A stretch of DNA of 64,000 bases from Candidatus Leptofilum gracile (GCA_016713825.1 JADJOJ010000009.1:1-64000); one strand, 5' to 3'. Positions 21,770-30,686 are shown, numbered from the stretch's first letter. Notes: a model not told the origin generated them from the letters alone. A program made the numbers and translations.

Positions 21770-21807
21770 AGATTGGAGATTAAAAAATTTCCAGTCTCTA
21801 ATCTCCC
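21754..21807. repeat. Tandem-unit hairpin (GAGATTG family)
   Basis: GGAGATTGGAGATTAGAGAT with further unit copies runs to 21781, then TCTCTAATCTCCC closes the hairpin. It overlaps the end of the VanZ gene. Confidence 0.75.
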
Positions 21808-21822
21808 ATTTTTGGAGCAAAC

Positions 21823-23433
21823 ATGGAAACCACACACGAAGAACTCATTGCCAAACCAATAGACACGCCTGAACCGCTGCCTTTGCGGGCACCGGTCCGG
21901 CTGGTGCAAACGGCCGTTCTCCTCAGCATTCTCGCCGACTGGTTGTTTTACGATAAGCCACTGGGGATCTCCCTACTGCTGTTTGCGGGCTTGGTGGTGG
22001 CGGGCTTGTGGTGGAACGGCCGTAACGAAACCATCACCCCCGCCAAACAAAATTTGTGGCTGCTGCTGCCCCTTTTCTTTTTTGCCAGCATGGCGGCGCT
22101 GCGCACCAACAGCACCCTGACGACGCTCAACCTGCTGGCCGTGCTTTGCTTGCTGGCTTACCTGGCTTTCTTTTATGCCGCCGGGCGGGTGGCCAACCTG
22201 AACCTGGTGGGGTACGCCTTGCTGCCGCTGCGGGTATTGGGGCACAGTTTGGCGCTGGCGGGGCCGGTGATTCGGCCAGGGGTGGCGGAGATGCGGAAAG
22301 AGGGGAACGGCCGTTCCCCTCTGCTCCCCCTGCTGCGTGGCCTGCTGCTGGCGCTGCCCGTCCTGTTCATCTTCACCATGCTGCTTAGCTCCGCCGACCT
22401 CATCTTTGCCGATTACGTCGAGGAACTGTTCTCGCTAGACATCTTCAACCGGCTGGGCGAATGGCTCTGGCGCGGCATCCTCATTTTGCTCATGAGCGTG
22501 CTGTTGGCAGGCGGATTGGCCCTGGCGCTCACCCGCCGCCCCACCGACGACGAGCAAAGCGCCCTGGAGCGCGGCCTGGCCAACTTGCCCAGCCACTTCT
22601 CGCTCGGTTTCATCGAAACAGGCACCATCTTGGTGCTGGTAAACATGCTCTTTGCCGCCTTCGTGGGCATTCAGTTCACCTACCTGTTTGGCGGCGCAGC
22701 CAACGTCACCGAAGCGGGCTACACCTTTGCCGACTACGCCCGGCGCGGCTTTTTTGAGCTGCTCACCGTGGCCATGCTCACCATGCTGCTGGTATTGGGG
22801 CTCAACTGGCTCTCGCGGCGCGAAAACAAGGGGCAAATTCGCCTGTTCAACGGCCTGGGCAGCGTGCTGATGGGCCTGGTGCTGGTGATGCTGGTTTCTG
22901 CCTGGCGGCGCATGGCGCTGTACGAGGCGGCCTTCGGCTACACCGAACTGCGGTTGATTGTCTACGTCTTCATGGCGTGGTTGGCCGTGACGCTGGTCTG
23001 GTTTTTGCTGACGCTGTGGCTGCGCCCAGACCGTTTTGCCGTCGGCGCACTGCTGGCGGTGCTGGGGTTTGTGGCCACGCTCAACCTGCTCAACCCAGAT
23101 GCGTTCATTGCCCGGCAAAATTTGGCCCGCTACGAACAATCGGGCGATTTGGACGCCGCCTACCTGGCCAGCCTGTCTACCGATGCGGTGCCAGAACTGG
23201 TGCGCGGCCTCACGCTAACGCTGGGCGATGCCGAAACGCAGCTCACCCCCCTCTGTGCCAACAGTTGGTACATCGAGGAGCCAGACTGCTACGCGACGCC
23301 GCATGAAATCTTGCGCACAGAGCTGTCTGAGCGATATGAGGCGATGGCGGGAAACACGGTTTGGCAGCGCTGGACCTCTTTTAATTTGTCTCGTTGGCAG
23401 GCCTGGAACACGCTCGGCTTCCTGGCCAGTTAA
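21823..23433 (+). CDS. DUF4173 (DUF4153-like) integral membrane protein
   Basis: 536 residues with about 12-13 hydrophobic helices. The segment LPVLFIFTMLLSSADLIFAD is the recognisable core of DUF4173, and SAWRRMALYEAAFGYTELRL is its second conserved stretch. A soluble C-terminal tail of about 120 residues with LARYEQSGDLDAAYLASLS follows. Function is unknown; members often sit beside two-component systems. It belongs to a run of four plus-strand membrane genes separated by hairpins. Start ATG 21823 has GGAGC upstream. Confidence 0.85.
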   Translation: METTHEELIAKPIDTPEPLPLRAPVRLVQTAVLLSILADWLFYDKPLGISLLLFAGLVVAGLWWNGRNETITPAKQNLWLLLPLFFFASMAALRTNSTLTTLNLLAVLCLLAYLAFFYAAGRVANLNLVGYALLPLRVLGHSLALAGPVIRPGVAEMRKEGNGRSPLLPLLRGLLLALPVLFIFTMLLSSADLIFADYVEELFSLDIFNRLGEWLWRGILILLMSVLLAGGLALALTRRPTDDEQSALERGLANLPSHFSLGFIETGTILVLVNMLFAAFVGIQFTYLFGGAANVTEAGYTFADYARRGFFELLTVAMLTMLLVLGLNWLSRRENKGQIRLFNGLGSVLMGLVLVMLVSAWRRMALYEAAFGYTELRLIVYVFMAWLAVTLVWFLLTLWLRPDRFAVGALLAVLGFVATLNLLNPDAFIARQNLARYEQSGDLDAAYLASLSTDAVPELVRGLTLTLGDAETQLTPLCANSWYIEEPDCYATPHEILRTELSERYEAMAGNTVWQRWTSFNLSRWQAWNTLGFLAS

Positions 23434-23463
23434 TTTACGTTTTGCTTCTCACGTTACAAAAAG

Positions 23464-24141
23464 ATGGAATTAATGATGAAACTGACACCCTCAAAACATA
23501 CATTGCTGCTGCTGGCGGCCTTGCTGTTCACCTCAAGTTTGGCCGGGGCTATCTGGTTTGTGCGCTACATGTACACGGGCAGCATCGCTTTCTTTTTCCT
23601 GCTGTGGAATCTGTTTTTGGCCTGGCTGCCGGTGTTGTTTGCCCTGCTGGCTCGCCGCCGTGGGGCCAGCCGCGTGGGGCGCTGGTTGTGGGGTAGCTTG
23701 TGGCTGCTCTTTTTCCCCAACGCGCCATATTTGCTAACCGATTTGCTGCATCTGGGCCAGATTGGCCGGGTGCCGCTGTGGTACGACCTGATTATGCTGA
23801 TCACGTTTGGCCTGGCGGGGCTGTTTGCGGGCTTTGCTTCGCTGTTTTGGCTGCATGAGTTGGTGGCGCGCACCTGGAACCGGTTGGCGGGCTGGCTGTT
23901 TGTGCTGCTGGCGTTGGGGTTGAGCAGTTTTGGGGTGTATATCGGCCGTTTTTTGCGCTGGAACAGTTGGGATTTGCTGCTAAACCCGACGGTGCTGCTG
24001 CGGGATTTGGCGGATCATTTGTTGGTGCGGGGGCAGTTTTTGGAAACGGCCGTTGTGACTTTGCTGTTAACGGCCGTATTCATCGGCTCCTACTTCATCA
24101 TCTTTGCCCTACCGCCTCAGCTGGCCCAGGTGGAGCAGTAG
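23464..24141 (+). CDS. DUF1361 integral membrane protein
   Basis: 225 residues, six hydrophobic helices. LFFPNAPYLLTDLLHLGQ and the LRWNSWDLLLNP segment after a GVYIGRF helix are characteristic of DUF1361. The first helices begin right after a short polar N-terminus; ATG 23464 or the MMKL pair a few codons later could be the start. Role unknown. Confidence 0.85.
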   Translation: MELMMKLTPSKHTLLLLAALLFTSSLAGAIWFVRYMYTGSIAFFFLLWNLFLAWLPVLFALLARRRGASRVGRWLWGSLWLLFFPNAPYLLTDLLHLGQIGRVPLWYDLIMLITFGLAGLFAGFASLFWLHELVARTWNRLAGWLFVLLALGLSSFGVYIGRFLRWNSWDLLLNPTVLLRDLADHLLVRGQFLETAVVTLLLTAVFIGSYFIIFALPPQLAQVEQ

Positions 24142-24246
24142 ACCAGCTGTGCAGACAGGTCAAGAGTGAGAAGTGGGCAGTATGGTGTGCTCAAAATGTG
24201 AAAGAAAAAAAGTGCTAGAAGTTTGCATTGGTACAGGAGAACGCAC

Positions 24247-24888
24247 ATGGAACAAACAATCCTGTCTGATAATCAAGTCCGTAATCCAGATTTCCCCTCG
24301 TTTGGGCTCGTTTCCATCTGGTTTGGGGCGATATTGACGACTTTGACGATGTTTACCTTTGCCAGCCCTGGCAGTGAAGGCAGTTATTTAACCTTACCGC
24401 TGGTTCAAGGCATGAAGTTTTTGTTGATGGCGATGATTTTGGCCTCGGTATTTTACCTGCCGCTGAATGCTCAGCATGGCGTAAAGTGGGCGGCGCTGCC
24501 GCTGTTTATCAACGTCGGTACGTTGATGATTGTGCAGCTGGTACCATTTACCCAGCTGTGGGAAGCGACTCGCTTCCATTGGCGCGTGGGGCAGTATGAA
24601 GCGGTGGTGCAGCTGGTGGAGAGCGGTCAGCTGGTGGTTGGCGAGAGCGGCACCATTTTGCTGCCGGAGGAGTACCGGATGCTTTCGCCGGTAGACGGCC
24701 GTATTGCCGTCGAAACCATTGGTGGGGTTACATCTATCTTCTTTTTTACCGAGCAAAAAGGGCCACTGGCGTTTGCCGGTTACCTTTACCGCAGCGATAG
24801 TAATCCCCCGCAGCAAGGTGAATTTTTAGGGCGCTGGCAATATGTGCTGCCCAAGCAGGCCCACTGGTATTATTGCGTCTCTGAGTAA
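24247..24888 (+). CDS. Hypothetical membrane protein
   Basis: From ATG 24247 (ACAGGAG upstream) 213 residues. Three hydrophobic stretches (about 20-45, 60-80, 88-105) are followed by a soluble C-terminal half with repeated Val/Gly strands (QLVVGESGTILL, GRIAVETIGGVTSIFFF). No family recognised. It ends two codons before a hairpin repeat, and its position suggests the same transcription unit as the DUF1361 gene. Confidence 0.65.
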   Translation: MEQTILSDNQVRNPDFPSFGLVSIWFGAILTTLTMFTFASPGSEGSYLTLPLVQGMKFLLMAMILASVFYLPLNAQHGVKWAALPLFINVGTLMIVQLVPFTQLWEATRFHWRVGQYEAVVQLVESGQLVVGESGTILLPEEYRMLSPVDGRIAVETIGGVTSIFFFTEQKGPLAFAGYLYRSDSNPPQQGEFLGRWQYVLPKQAHWYYCVSE

Positions 24889-24889
24889 T

Positions 24890-24943
24890 AGAGATTGGAG
24901 ATTGGAGATTGAGTCAATCTCCAATCTCCAATCTCTAATCTCC
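24890..24943. repeat. Tandem-unit hairpin (GAGATTG family)
   Basis: GAGATTGGAGATTGGAGATT on the left pairs almost perfectly with AATCTCCAATCTCCAATCTC on the right with a very short loop. Directly follows the preceding stop codon. Confidence 0.8.
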
Positions 24944-24975
24944 GCAAAGCGCCGTTTTTCCCCCAAAAAGAACAA

Positions 24976-25755
24976 TCATTCGCCCCTTTTTACCGAAACT
25001 CCTGGTGGCACAACCACAACGACAGTATTGGCTTCATCGGCAACGGCCGTAATCAGCTTCATCCCTGCTGGCAGCTGAATGGTGACCGTTTGTTGTGGTG
25101 TGGGGGTAGAAACGGCCGTTTCCTTCTCCCGATCCCGGTCTGGAATCATGAGGGGGTCTGGCAGGATGATTGGCTTCGGTTCATCCGCCTCGGCTTTCAG
25201 AACAATGCCATCAATGAAAAAATCTTTCGGACGCGGCCATTTGCTCTTTACCCGCACTTCAATAATGGCCGTGCCGTTGTCTGGCACCGTAAACGTTACT
25301 TTGTGATGATGCCAGCTGCGGTTGCCCATCTGCCCACTGTTCACCCACACCCCCTGCCCATTCACCCACACGCCAGATTCTGCCCCGTACGGGTCTGGAT
25401 CGCTGTACAGCACGGCCAAAATGGGCACCGTTAGGGTCGCCTCGCTGCCTGGCTTCAGGTCGGTCACCACCTGCTTTAGCTCCACGCCAAACGGACTGCT
25501 GGCGTGAAAAATCTTGTAGGTGGTGTCTCCGGCCAAAATCAGCGCATCTTTGGCGCCAAGCTGCTCATTGGGTGGCAGCTGGCGAGCCAATTTGTGGACG
25601 CATTCAGGCACCCCCCCAGCCTTATCTGCTGCGCCAAAGAGCGGGTTTCCCGGCTCAACATAGCGCAAAATCCAGCCGTTGGGCTGTTGATTGATCAGGT
25701 TGCCATAGGGTGGCAGGTCCATCCAGCCTTCAGTAAACGTTCCATTTTTTAGCAT
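24976..25755 (-). CDS. Putative carbohydrate-binding beta-sandwich protein
   Basis: About 259 residues from the second of two ATGs (25755), which has AAGGAG at good spacing. The N-terminal NGTFTEGWMDLPP is followed by GWILRYVEPGNPLFG and a series of strands including HHHKVTFTVPDNGTAIIEVR and FFIDGIVLKAE. This resembles galactose-binding-like modules. A Pro-rich linker with a palindrome-derived ETAV leads to a small C-terminal strand domain. There is no signal peptide from this start, so it may be cytoplasmic. Function not recognised. Confidence 0.55.
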   Translation of the reverse strand: MLKNGTFTEGWMDLPPYGNLINQQPNGWILRYVEPGNPLFGAADKAGGVPECVHKLARQLPPNEQLGAKDALILAGDTTYKIFHASSPFGVELKQVVTDLKPGSEATLTVPILAVLYSDPDPYGAESGVWVNGQGVWVNSGQMGNRSWHHHKVTFTVPDNGTAIIEVRVKSKWPRPKDFFIDGIVLKAEADEPKPIILPDPLMIPDRDREKETAVSTPTPQQTVTIQLPAGMKLITAVADEANTVVVVVPPGVSVKRGE

Positions 25756-25837
25756 CATGACACTCCTTGCCTGTGAAAGATTTCTTTGGTTGGGTTGACA
25801 CGTTTCATTATAGCAAAGATCCGCCATGTTCTGGGGG

Positions 25838-25894
25838 TTGACAAAGTGTAATAAGTACACTATACTGCCGCTAGTTAAGTGTTGATTGTACACT
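25838..25894 (+). promoter_or_regulatory. Promoter with two tandem operators
   Basis: TTGACA (25838-25843), 17-nt spacer, TATACT (25861-25866). The inverted repeat AGTGTA-ATAAG-TACACT (25845-25861) fills the spacer. A second copy, AGTGTT-GATTG-TACACT (25878-25894), lies downstream with the same 5-nt centre; the two centres are 33 bp apart, three helical turns. This fits cooperative repression of the SPFH gene by a dimeric regulator. Confidence 0.75.
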
Positions 25895-25917
25895 AATTCG
25901 ATTAAGGAGCTGAACTC

Positions 25918-26795
25918 ATGTTTAAATTATTTGCAATTGTGACGGCGGGTGTGGTTAGTGCGGCAATGGTTTGGGGTGGGATGTTGTTGTGGGGAACGGC
26001 CGTAACCGTTCTCTCTATCCTCGCTTTTGGGCCTACCAACGGTACGGTTTTGTGCAGGTGCCAGAAATGGAGGTGGGCGTGCTGTTCAACAAGCGGCAGC
26101 AAACCTTTGCCCGTTTTGTGCCCAGTGGCCGCCACCCGGTGAATCCCTTTAGCGAGCAATTTTCCCACACCATTCCCACGGCGTCGGGGTCGGCAAACGG
26201 CCGTTGCCAAGCAGCCCAAACCCACGGCGGCATCTCGCTAGACGTAGAGTGGAGCGTCAACTTTGATCTGGACCCCTTCCAAATTAAAGCGTCGGCCCGG
26301 CCCAAACTGGCCCGCAACCTGCCCAAAAAGGCAAACAGTATCGTCACCAAGCACCTCAACAACTGCTTGCGCCACGTCATCGGTGAAATGACGATCGACC
26401 AGGTGTGTGAACCAGGGGCCACCCGCCGCCTGGAGCGCGCCGTGCGGCAGCAGCTCACCAGCCGCCTGGCTGACGCTGGCTTTTCCATCTCCCGGGTGAT
26501 GATTGGGGCCATTGAGATGCCCCGGCACGTGAGAGCTGCCTTGGAAGCTGCTCAGGAACGGGCCGTGCAAACCGAAAACGAAGCCCGCGCCCTGGCTCGC
26601 CTGCACCAGGTTGTGAGCCAATTCTCAGAAGCGGAGATGCAGCGGCTAATGGAACTTGAGCGAATTCACACTTTGGGGCAAAATGGGGTGACGTTGGTGT
26701 ACCCAACGGCCGTAAACCAAACTCCTGCAGCGGGACGGCCGTCTTTCACCAAACTCAAGCGTAACAATTCACACGCAGTTCAACCTGTCTCATAA
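25918..26795 (+). pseudogene. SPFH/band 7 protein with one frameshift
   Basis: Starts ATG 25918 after AAGGAG with a membrane anchor (MFKLFAIVTAGVVSAAMVWG onward). Near 26030 the frame must shift once to continue as RFWAYQRYGFVQVPEMEVGV, a typical entry strand of SPFH domains. The rest reads through NVRHVIGEMTID-like and FSISRVMIGAIEMPRHVRAA segments and a Glu/Ala-rich helix, ending at 26795. Stomatin-like proteins scaffold membrane microdomains or proteases. A single base error would restore the gene, so it may be functional. It has a strong, operator-controlled promoter. Confidence 0.65.
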
Positions 26796-26813
26796 AAATT
26801 GATGACGTGTACC

Positions 26814-26855
26814 TATTCAGGTTGCTTGGCAAGAGCCTAAAGGTTTGCAACTTTC
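26814..26855. repeat. Dispersed element, copy 1
   Basis: CCTATTCAGGTTGCTTGGCA and the following AAGAGCC/AAAGGTTTG resemble 33330-33372. The 175-bp gap here has no gene. Confidence 0.4.
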
Positions 26856-26969
26856 GAAGTAAAATGAGCCAAGCCAAAATCGTTACGGGCAGAACAGTTT
26901 GATTACTTTTCATAAGCGCAGTCGAGTAGCGATCTGAATAAATTATGAGTTACTCATAAAAAACTATTT

Positions 26970-27425
26970 ATGATGAAAATTGCCATTGGTTCAGACGAAA
27001 AATGCCACCTCACCGATCAGGTGGTGGCCCAGGTAAAAGAGCGTGGCCATGTGGTCACGCTTTTTGGTCCGCTGCAAGGCAGCGCCCGCGACTGGCCAGA
27101 AGTGGCCCGCGAGGTTGCCGAAGCCGTCGCCAGCGGGGCGGCCGACGAAGGTATTCTCTTTTGCTGGACGGGAACGGGGGTCAGTTTGGCAGCCAACAAG
27201 GTGCCAGGGATTCGCGCCGCGCTGTGCGACGATGCCGAAACGGCTAAAGGTGCGCGTCTGTGGAACAAGGCCAACCTGCTTTGCCTCTCTATCCGCCGCA
27301 CCTCAGAGGTAGAAGCCAAAGAGATTTTGGCAGCGTGGTTTGGTACCGCCTACGCCCCCAATGAAACAGATGACCGCTGCCTGCGCCAGGTAGAGGCGCT
27401 GGAAGCGGTCTATCGAAAAGAATGA
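26970..27425 (+). CDS. RpiB/LacA/LacB-type sugar-phosphate isomerase
   Basis: 151 residues: MKIAIGSDEKCHLTDQVVAQ, then DWPEVAREVAEAV, and the loop ILFCWTGTGVSLAANKVPGI containing the catalytic Cys of RpiB. AALCDDAETAKGARLWNKAN is the second family block. RpiB interconverts ribose 5-phosphate and ribulose 5-phosphate; LacAB act on galactose 6-phosphate. The usual SDHAG motif is changed to SDEKC, so the sugar may differ. Confidence 0.85.
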   Translation: MMKIAIGSDEKCHLTDQVVAQVKERGHVVTLFGPLQGSARDWPEVAREVAEAVASGAADEGILFCWTGTGVSLAANKVPGIRAALCDDAETAKGARLWNKANLLCLSIRRTSEVEAKEILAAWFGTAYAPNETDDRCLRQVEALEAVYRKE

Positions 27426-27463
27426 TAGTAGCCCCAAAAGAGCACAAAGTTGAAAATAGTTTC

Positions 27464-27512
27464 TGATGGTTAGTGGTTAGTACCTGCCACCAGCCACTAA
27501 CCAGTAGCCACA
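27464..27512. repeat. Tandem-unit hairpin (GGTTAGT family)
   Basis: GGTTAGTGGTTAGTACCTGC on the left and CAGCCACTAACCAGTAGCCA on the right form a short hairpin between two convergent genes. Confidence 0.6.
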
Positions 27513-27538
27513 TTTCCAAAAACCGCTACGCCCAATGA

Positions 27539-28162
27539 TCACAAAATAATTGGTTTGAGGGCAGCAGTGGGGAAACGGCCGTTGTCCGCCAAAATCTCCC
27601 AAGAAGCACTCCCCCACATCACAATTGTCAACTCCTCAAATTTTGGCTGGTGCAATCGAGCTGCCTCAATCAAGGTCAGCAGACGCCAAAAATCATTTGC
27701 CAGCGGCACTTTCAGCAGCTGATCTGCCTCGTCAAAGGAGAGCAAGATAGGTTTTTCGGCCTGTGGCAGCACGGTTTCCCCTAAGAATTGCACAAAAGCG
27801 GTCACTGGGTCTTCAACGCTGTGGGTTTCCCACCAATCGCCTTCTGGTAAGGGCACATTGAGCTGAATCGCCAACAGACGCAAGTTGTTATGCATCCATT
27901 TGGCCACATCATACTGATAGGCCAGGTCTGTCAGGTCAAAATATGCGGCCGTTTGGCCTAAATCAGCCAGGCGGAGCGCGGTATCGGTGAGCAGGCGATA
28001 GCGCAACGGGGCATCTTCCCCCTGGACATAGCTGCTTTTGCCGGAAAGTACGGCCGTTACCACCTGTGCTTTTGCTTCCAATAATCTACTTTTAAACGGC
28101 CCGGTTTGGCTGCGTGGCAATGCCTGCCGACGGCCGCTTATATCTTTCTGTATACGCATCAT
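27539..28162 (-). CDS. Truncated AAA-like protein (AAA_35 type) without P-loop
   Basis: 207 residues. The pieces RLADLGQTAAYFDLTDLAYQ, WWETHSVEDPVTAFVQFLGE and ILLSFDEADQLLKVP (Walker B-like) match the order in the AAA_35 group of STAND-like ATPases, often fused to WD40 or TIR parts. The expected N-terminal GxxxxGKS loop is not present; the corresponding region reads QVVTAVLSGKSSYVQ. It ends right after the sensor-like WGSASW region. It could be a degraded or regulatory ATPase fragment. Confidence 0.5.
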   Translation of the reverse strand: MMRIQKDISGRRQALPRSQTGPFKSRLLEAKAQVVTAVLSGKSSYVQGEDAPLRYRLLTDTALRLADLGQTAAYFDLTDLAYQYDVAKWMHNNLRLLAIQLNVPLPEGDWWETHSVEDPVTAFVQFLGETVLPQAEKPILLSFDEADQLLKVPLANDFWRLLTLIEAARLHQPKFEELTIVMWGSASWEILADNGRFPTAALKPIIL

Positions 28163-28389
28163 AATTCATCTACCTTTACCGGAAAGCCCCCTCGCCCCCG
28201 GTGCAAAATCGTGCTTGCAATTTAACCAGATGGCGGTGGTGACTCTGTATCTTTATTTACAATTCTGATGCCAAATTCATGAAAAGGGCACCAAAATCAA
28301 CGTTTTCTTCACTCTTTAGAGTGCCAAAAACCGGCCAGAAGTAACGGTGTTTGTCCCCAATTGTGCGATTCTCTACGTAAATTCCCGCT

Positions 28390-28417
28390 TGTGAGTTGCG
28401 AACGAATGTTCTATAAT
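28390..28417 (+). promoter_or_regulatory. Promoter of a leaderless transcript
   Basis: TTGTGA (28390-28395), 16-nt spacer, TATAAT (28412-28417), then 6 nt (TGTGCC) to the ATG at 28424. The message would start at or next to the start codon. Confidence 0.65.
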
Positions 28418-28423
28418 TGTGCC

Positions 28424-29635
28424 ATGACAGACGCCTTTGTGAAGCTACAAGAGATCGCCGTAAACATGCACCTGGAACCTGCCGAGGAGACCAATCTGAA
28501 CCCGGCACCAGAGGTGGCCCCTTGTGGCCAGGTGATAACACCACGACATTCGACAGCCCAGCCGCGCCACGCGGCGGCCAAGCAAGCTGCGTTGGGCATC
28601 TCTCACGCGGCCATGCCCGGCGGCAAGACGATGCCGATGCTAAAAACGCTGCTCACATCGGCGTGTGAGCGCAACTGCTATTACTGTCCGTTCCGTGCCG
28701 GGCGCAACTATCCTCGCCACACCTTCCAGCCAGATGAATTGGCCAAAGCGTTTATGCAGATGTACCGGGCTGGGCTGGTGGAGGGGTTGTTTTTGAGTTC
28801 GGGGGTTATCAAGGGGAGCGTGGCGACGCAGGATAAGCTGCTGGAAACGGCCGAAATCCTGCGTAAAAAGCATCAATTTAAGGGGTATTTGCATCTGAAG
28901 GTGATGCCGGGTGCAGAAGAAGCGCAGCTGCGGCACGCCATGACGCTGGCCAACCGGCTGTCGGTGAACCTGGAAGCGCCCAACGACAAGCGGCTGGCGC
29001 TGCTGGCTCCTAAGAAGCAGTTTTTTGAGGAACTGGTACGGCCGTTACAGCTCATCGAGCAAATTCGGCAAGATGAACCGGCGCATTTGGGCTGGAACGG
29101 CCGTTGGCCCTCCACCGTTACCCAGTTTGTGGTGGGTGCCGTTGGCGAAACGGACGTGGAAATTTTGTCCACGACGGAATATTTAACGAAGCAGCTGCAC
29201 CTGCAGCGGGCCTACTTTTCTGCGTTTGGCCCCATCCCCGATACGCCGCTAGAAAATCAGCCAGCTGCCGACCCGCTGCGCAAGGTGCGCCTCTACCAAA
29301 CCTCTTTTTTGTTCCGCGATTATGCTTTTGGTCTGGAGGAGATGCCGTTTGACCAGCAGGGCAACCTGCCGCTGGACATCGATCCCAAGCTGGCCTGGGC
29401 CCAGGCCAATTTGCGCCACAACCCGGTAGAGCTAAACCAGGCCGACCGGGAGGTGCTGCTGCGCGTGCCGGGCATTGGCCCCAAACACAGCCACACCATC
29501 CTCAATGCCCGGCGGCGGGGGCAGCTGCGCGAGCTGACCCACCTGCGCCAGCTGGGCATTGCCACCAGGCGGTTGGCCCCGTATGTGTTGCTAGACGGCA
29601 AACGGCCGAACTTCCAACTTCCCCTCGATTTGTAA
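28424..29635 (+). CDS. Putative DNA modification/repair radical SAM protein
   Basis: 403 residues. The SAM-cluster motif is CERNCYYCPFR (C-x3-C-x2-C, about residues 80-90), followed by GLFLSSGVIKGS and the HLKVMPGAEEAQL strand. The C-terminus has a helix-hairpin-helix, LLRVPGIGPKHSHTILNARR (about 346-365), a non-specific DNA-binding motif. This combination defines the family annotated as putative DNA modification/repair radical SAM protein, which uses a 4Fe-4S cluster and S-adenosylmethionine; its reaction is not established. The N-terminal extension of about 50 residues is Pro/Ala-rich. Confidence 0.85.
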   Translation: MTDAFVKLQEIAVNMHLEPAEETNLNPAPEVAPCGQVITPRHSTAQPRHAAAKQAALGISHAAMPGGKTMPMLKTLLTSACERNCYYCPFRAGRNYPRHTFQPDELAKAFMQMYRAGLVEGLFLSSGVIKGSVATQDKLLETAEILRKKHQFKGYLHLKVMPGAEEAQLRHAMTLANRLSVNLEAPNDKRLALLAPKKQFFEELVRPLQLIEQIRQDEPAHLGWNGRWPSTVTQFVVGAVGETDVEILSTTEYLTKQLHLQRAYFSAFGPIPDTPLENQPAADPLRKVRLYQTSFLFRDYAFGLEEMPFDQQGNLPLDIDPKLAWAQANLRHNPVELNQADREVLLRVPGIGPKHSHTILNARRRGQLRELTHLRQLGIATRRLAPYVLLDGKRPNFQLPLDL

Positions 29636-29669
29636 GCAAGACCTGACAGGTCTGTGTGGCAAAAATGGG

Positions 29670-29675
29670 TACAAT
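29670..29675 (+). promoter_or_regulatory. -10 box of a leaderless transcript
   Basis: TACAAT followed by exactly 6 nt (TGCCCC) and the ATG at 29682. No ribosome site is visible. Confidence 0.5.
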
Positions 29676-29681
29676 TGCCCC

Positions 29682-30686
29682 ATGAAAAGGTTACAACTTT
29701 TGCTTTGGCTGGGATTGGTTGGACTGGTGGTGGCGTGTGGAGGGGCGGAAACGGCCGTTCCTGCCCAAAACGAATCATTTAACGGCAACCTGTACTTTGT
29801 TTTGCAGGAGCCGCGCCGTCAGGCATTGATGCGTTACGACATGGCCGCCAACAGCGTGACCCCCCTGTTTGAGGTGCCAGTAAACGCCTGGTTGAGCCAT
29901 ATGGCCACCTCCCCCGACGGCAGCCAGATTGCCATGACCTATGCCCCTTCACCTGGTGAAAACGAGATTCAGTTTGGCTACAGCAGCCTTTATTTGCTGT
30001 TGGCAGACGGCCGTTCCCAACCCCGCCTGCTCATGGAGCGCACTGCTGAACAAGAGGTGTTTTTTAACCCCACCTGGTCGCCTGATGGGGCCTGGCTGTA
30101 CTATTCACACGTGACGCCGCTAGACGAGGCAACCTTTACATTTGTCATGCATTTGGAACGGCTGGAACTGGCTACTGGCACGGTGGAGGTGTTGGCCGAA
30201 AATGGGATTTGGCCGCGCGTGTCGCCAGACGGCCGTTTTCTCACCTACGTAGACATCGACCGGGATTCTTTGGCAGCAGCGCTGGTTGTGGCGGAGGCCG
30301 ACGGCCGCAATCCCACCGTTTTGGTGCCGCGCAGCCGCTTTGTGACGCTAGACAGTCCGTTTTTCTCGGCAGATGGGGCCTGGCTTTACTTTTCGGCGGT
30401 GGCAGAGCAGACGAGCTCGGCCACCTGGTGGGAGCGGCTGCTGGGAATTGAGGTGGCGGCGGCCCACAATTTGCCTTCTACCTGGTGGCGGGTGCCGGTG
30501 AGCGGGGGTGAGCCAGAGCCATTAACCACAGAGGCGCGGGTGGGGCAGTATGGGGCGCTGTCGCCAGACGGCCGTTCCTTTGCCTTTAGCAGCCAATCTG
30601 GCATTTTTGTGATGCAGCCCGACGGCAGCGAGGTGCAGCTGCTGCTGGAACAAGCCGCCTCCGATTCGCTAAGCTGGACGCCCTGA
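29682..30686 (+). CDS. Lipoprotein with TolB/WD40-like beta-propeller
   Basis: 334 residues. Signal peptide MKRLQLLLWLGLVGLVVACG with lipobox LVVAC, then a short linker containing ETAV, then repeated TolB-type blades marked by SPDGSQIAMTY, SPDGAWLYYS, SPDGRFLTYV, SADGAWLYFS and SPDGRSFAFS. It should be a membrane-anchored extracytoplasmic propeller, perhaps a binding or scaffold protein. It overlaps the next gene by one base (TGATG), indicating translational coupling. Confidence 0.85.
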   Translation: MKRLQLLLWLGLVGLVVACGGAETAVPAQNESFNGNLYFVLQEPRRQALMRYDMAANSVTPLFEVPVNAWLSHMATSPDGSQIAMTYAPSPGENEIQFGYSSLYLLLADGRSQPRLLMERTAEQEVFFNPTWSPDGAWLYYSHVTPLDEATFTFVMHLERLELATGTVEVLAENGIWPRVSPDGRFLTYVDIDRDSLAAALVVAEADGRNPTVLVPRSRFVTLDSPFFSADGAWLYFSAVAEQTSSATWWERLLGIEVAAAHNLPSTWWRVPVSGGEPEPLTTEARVGQYGALSPDGRSFAFSSQSGIFVMQPDGSEVQLLLEQAASDSLSWTP

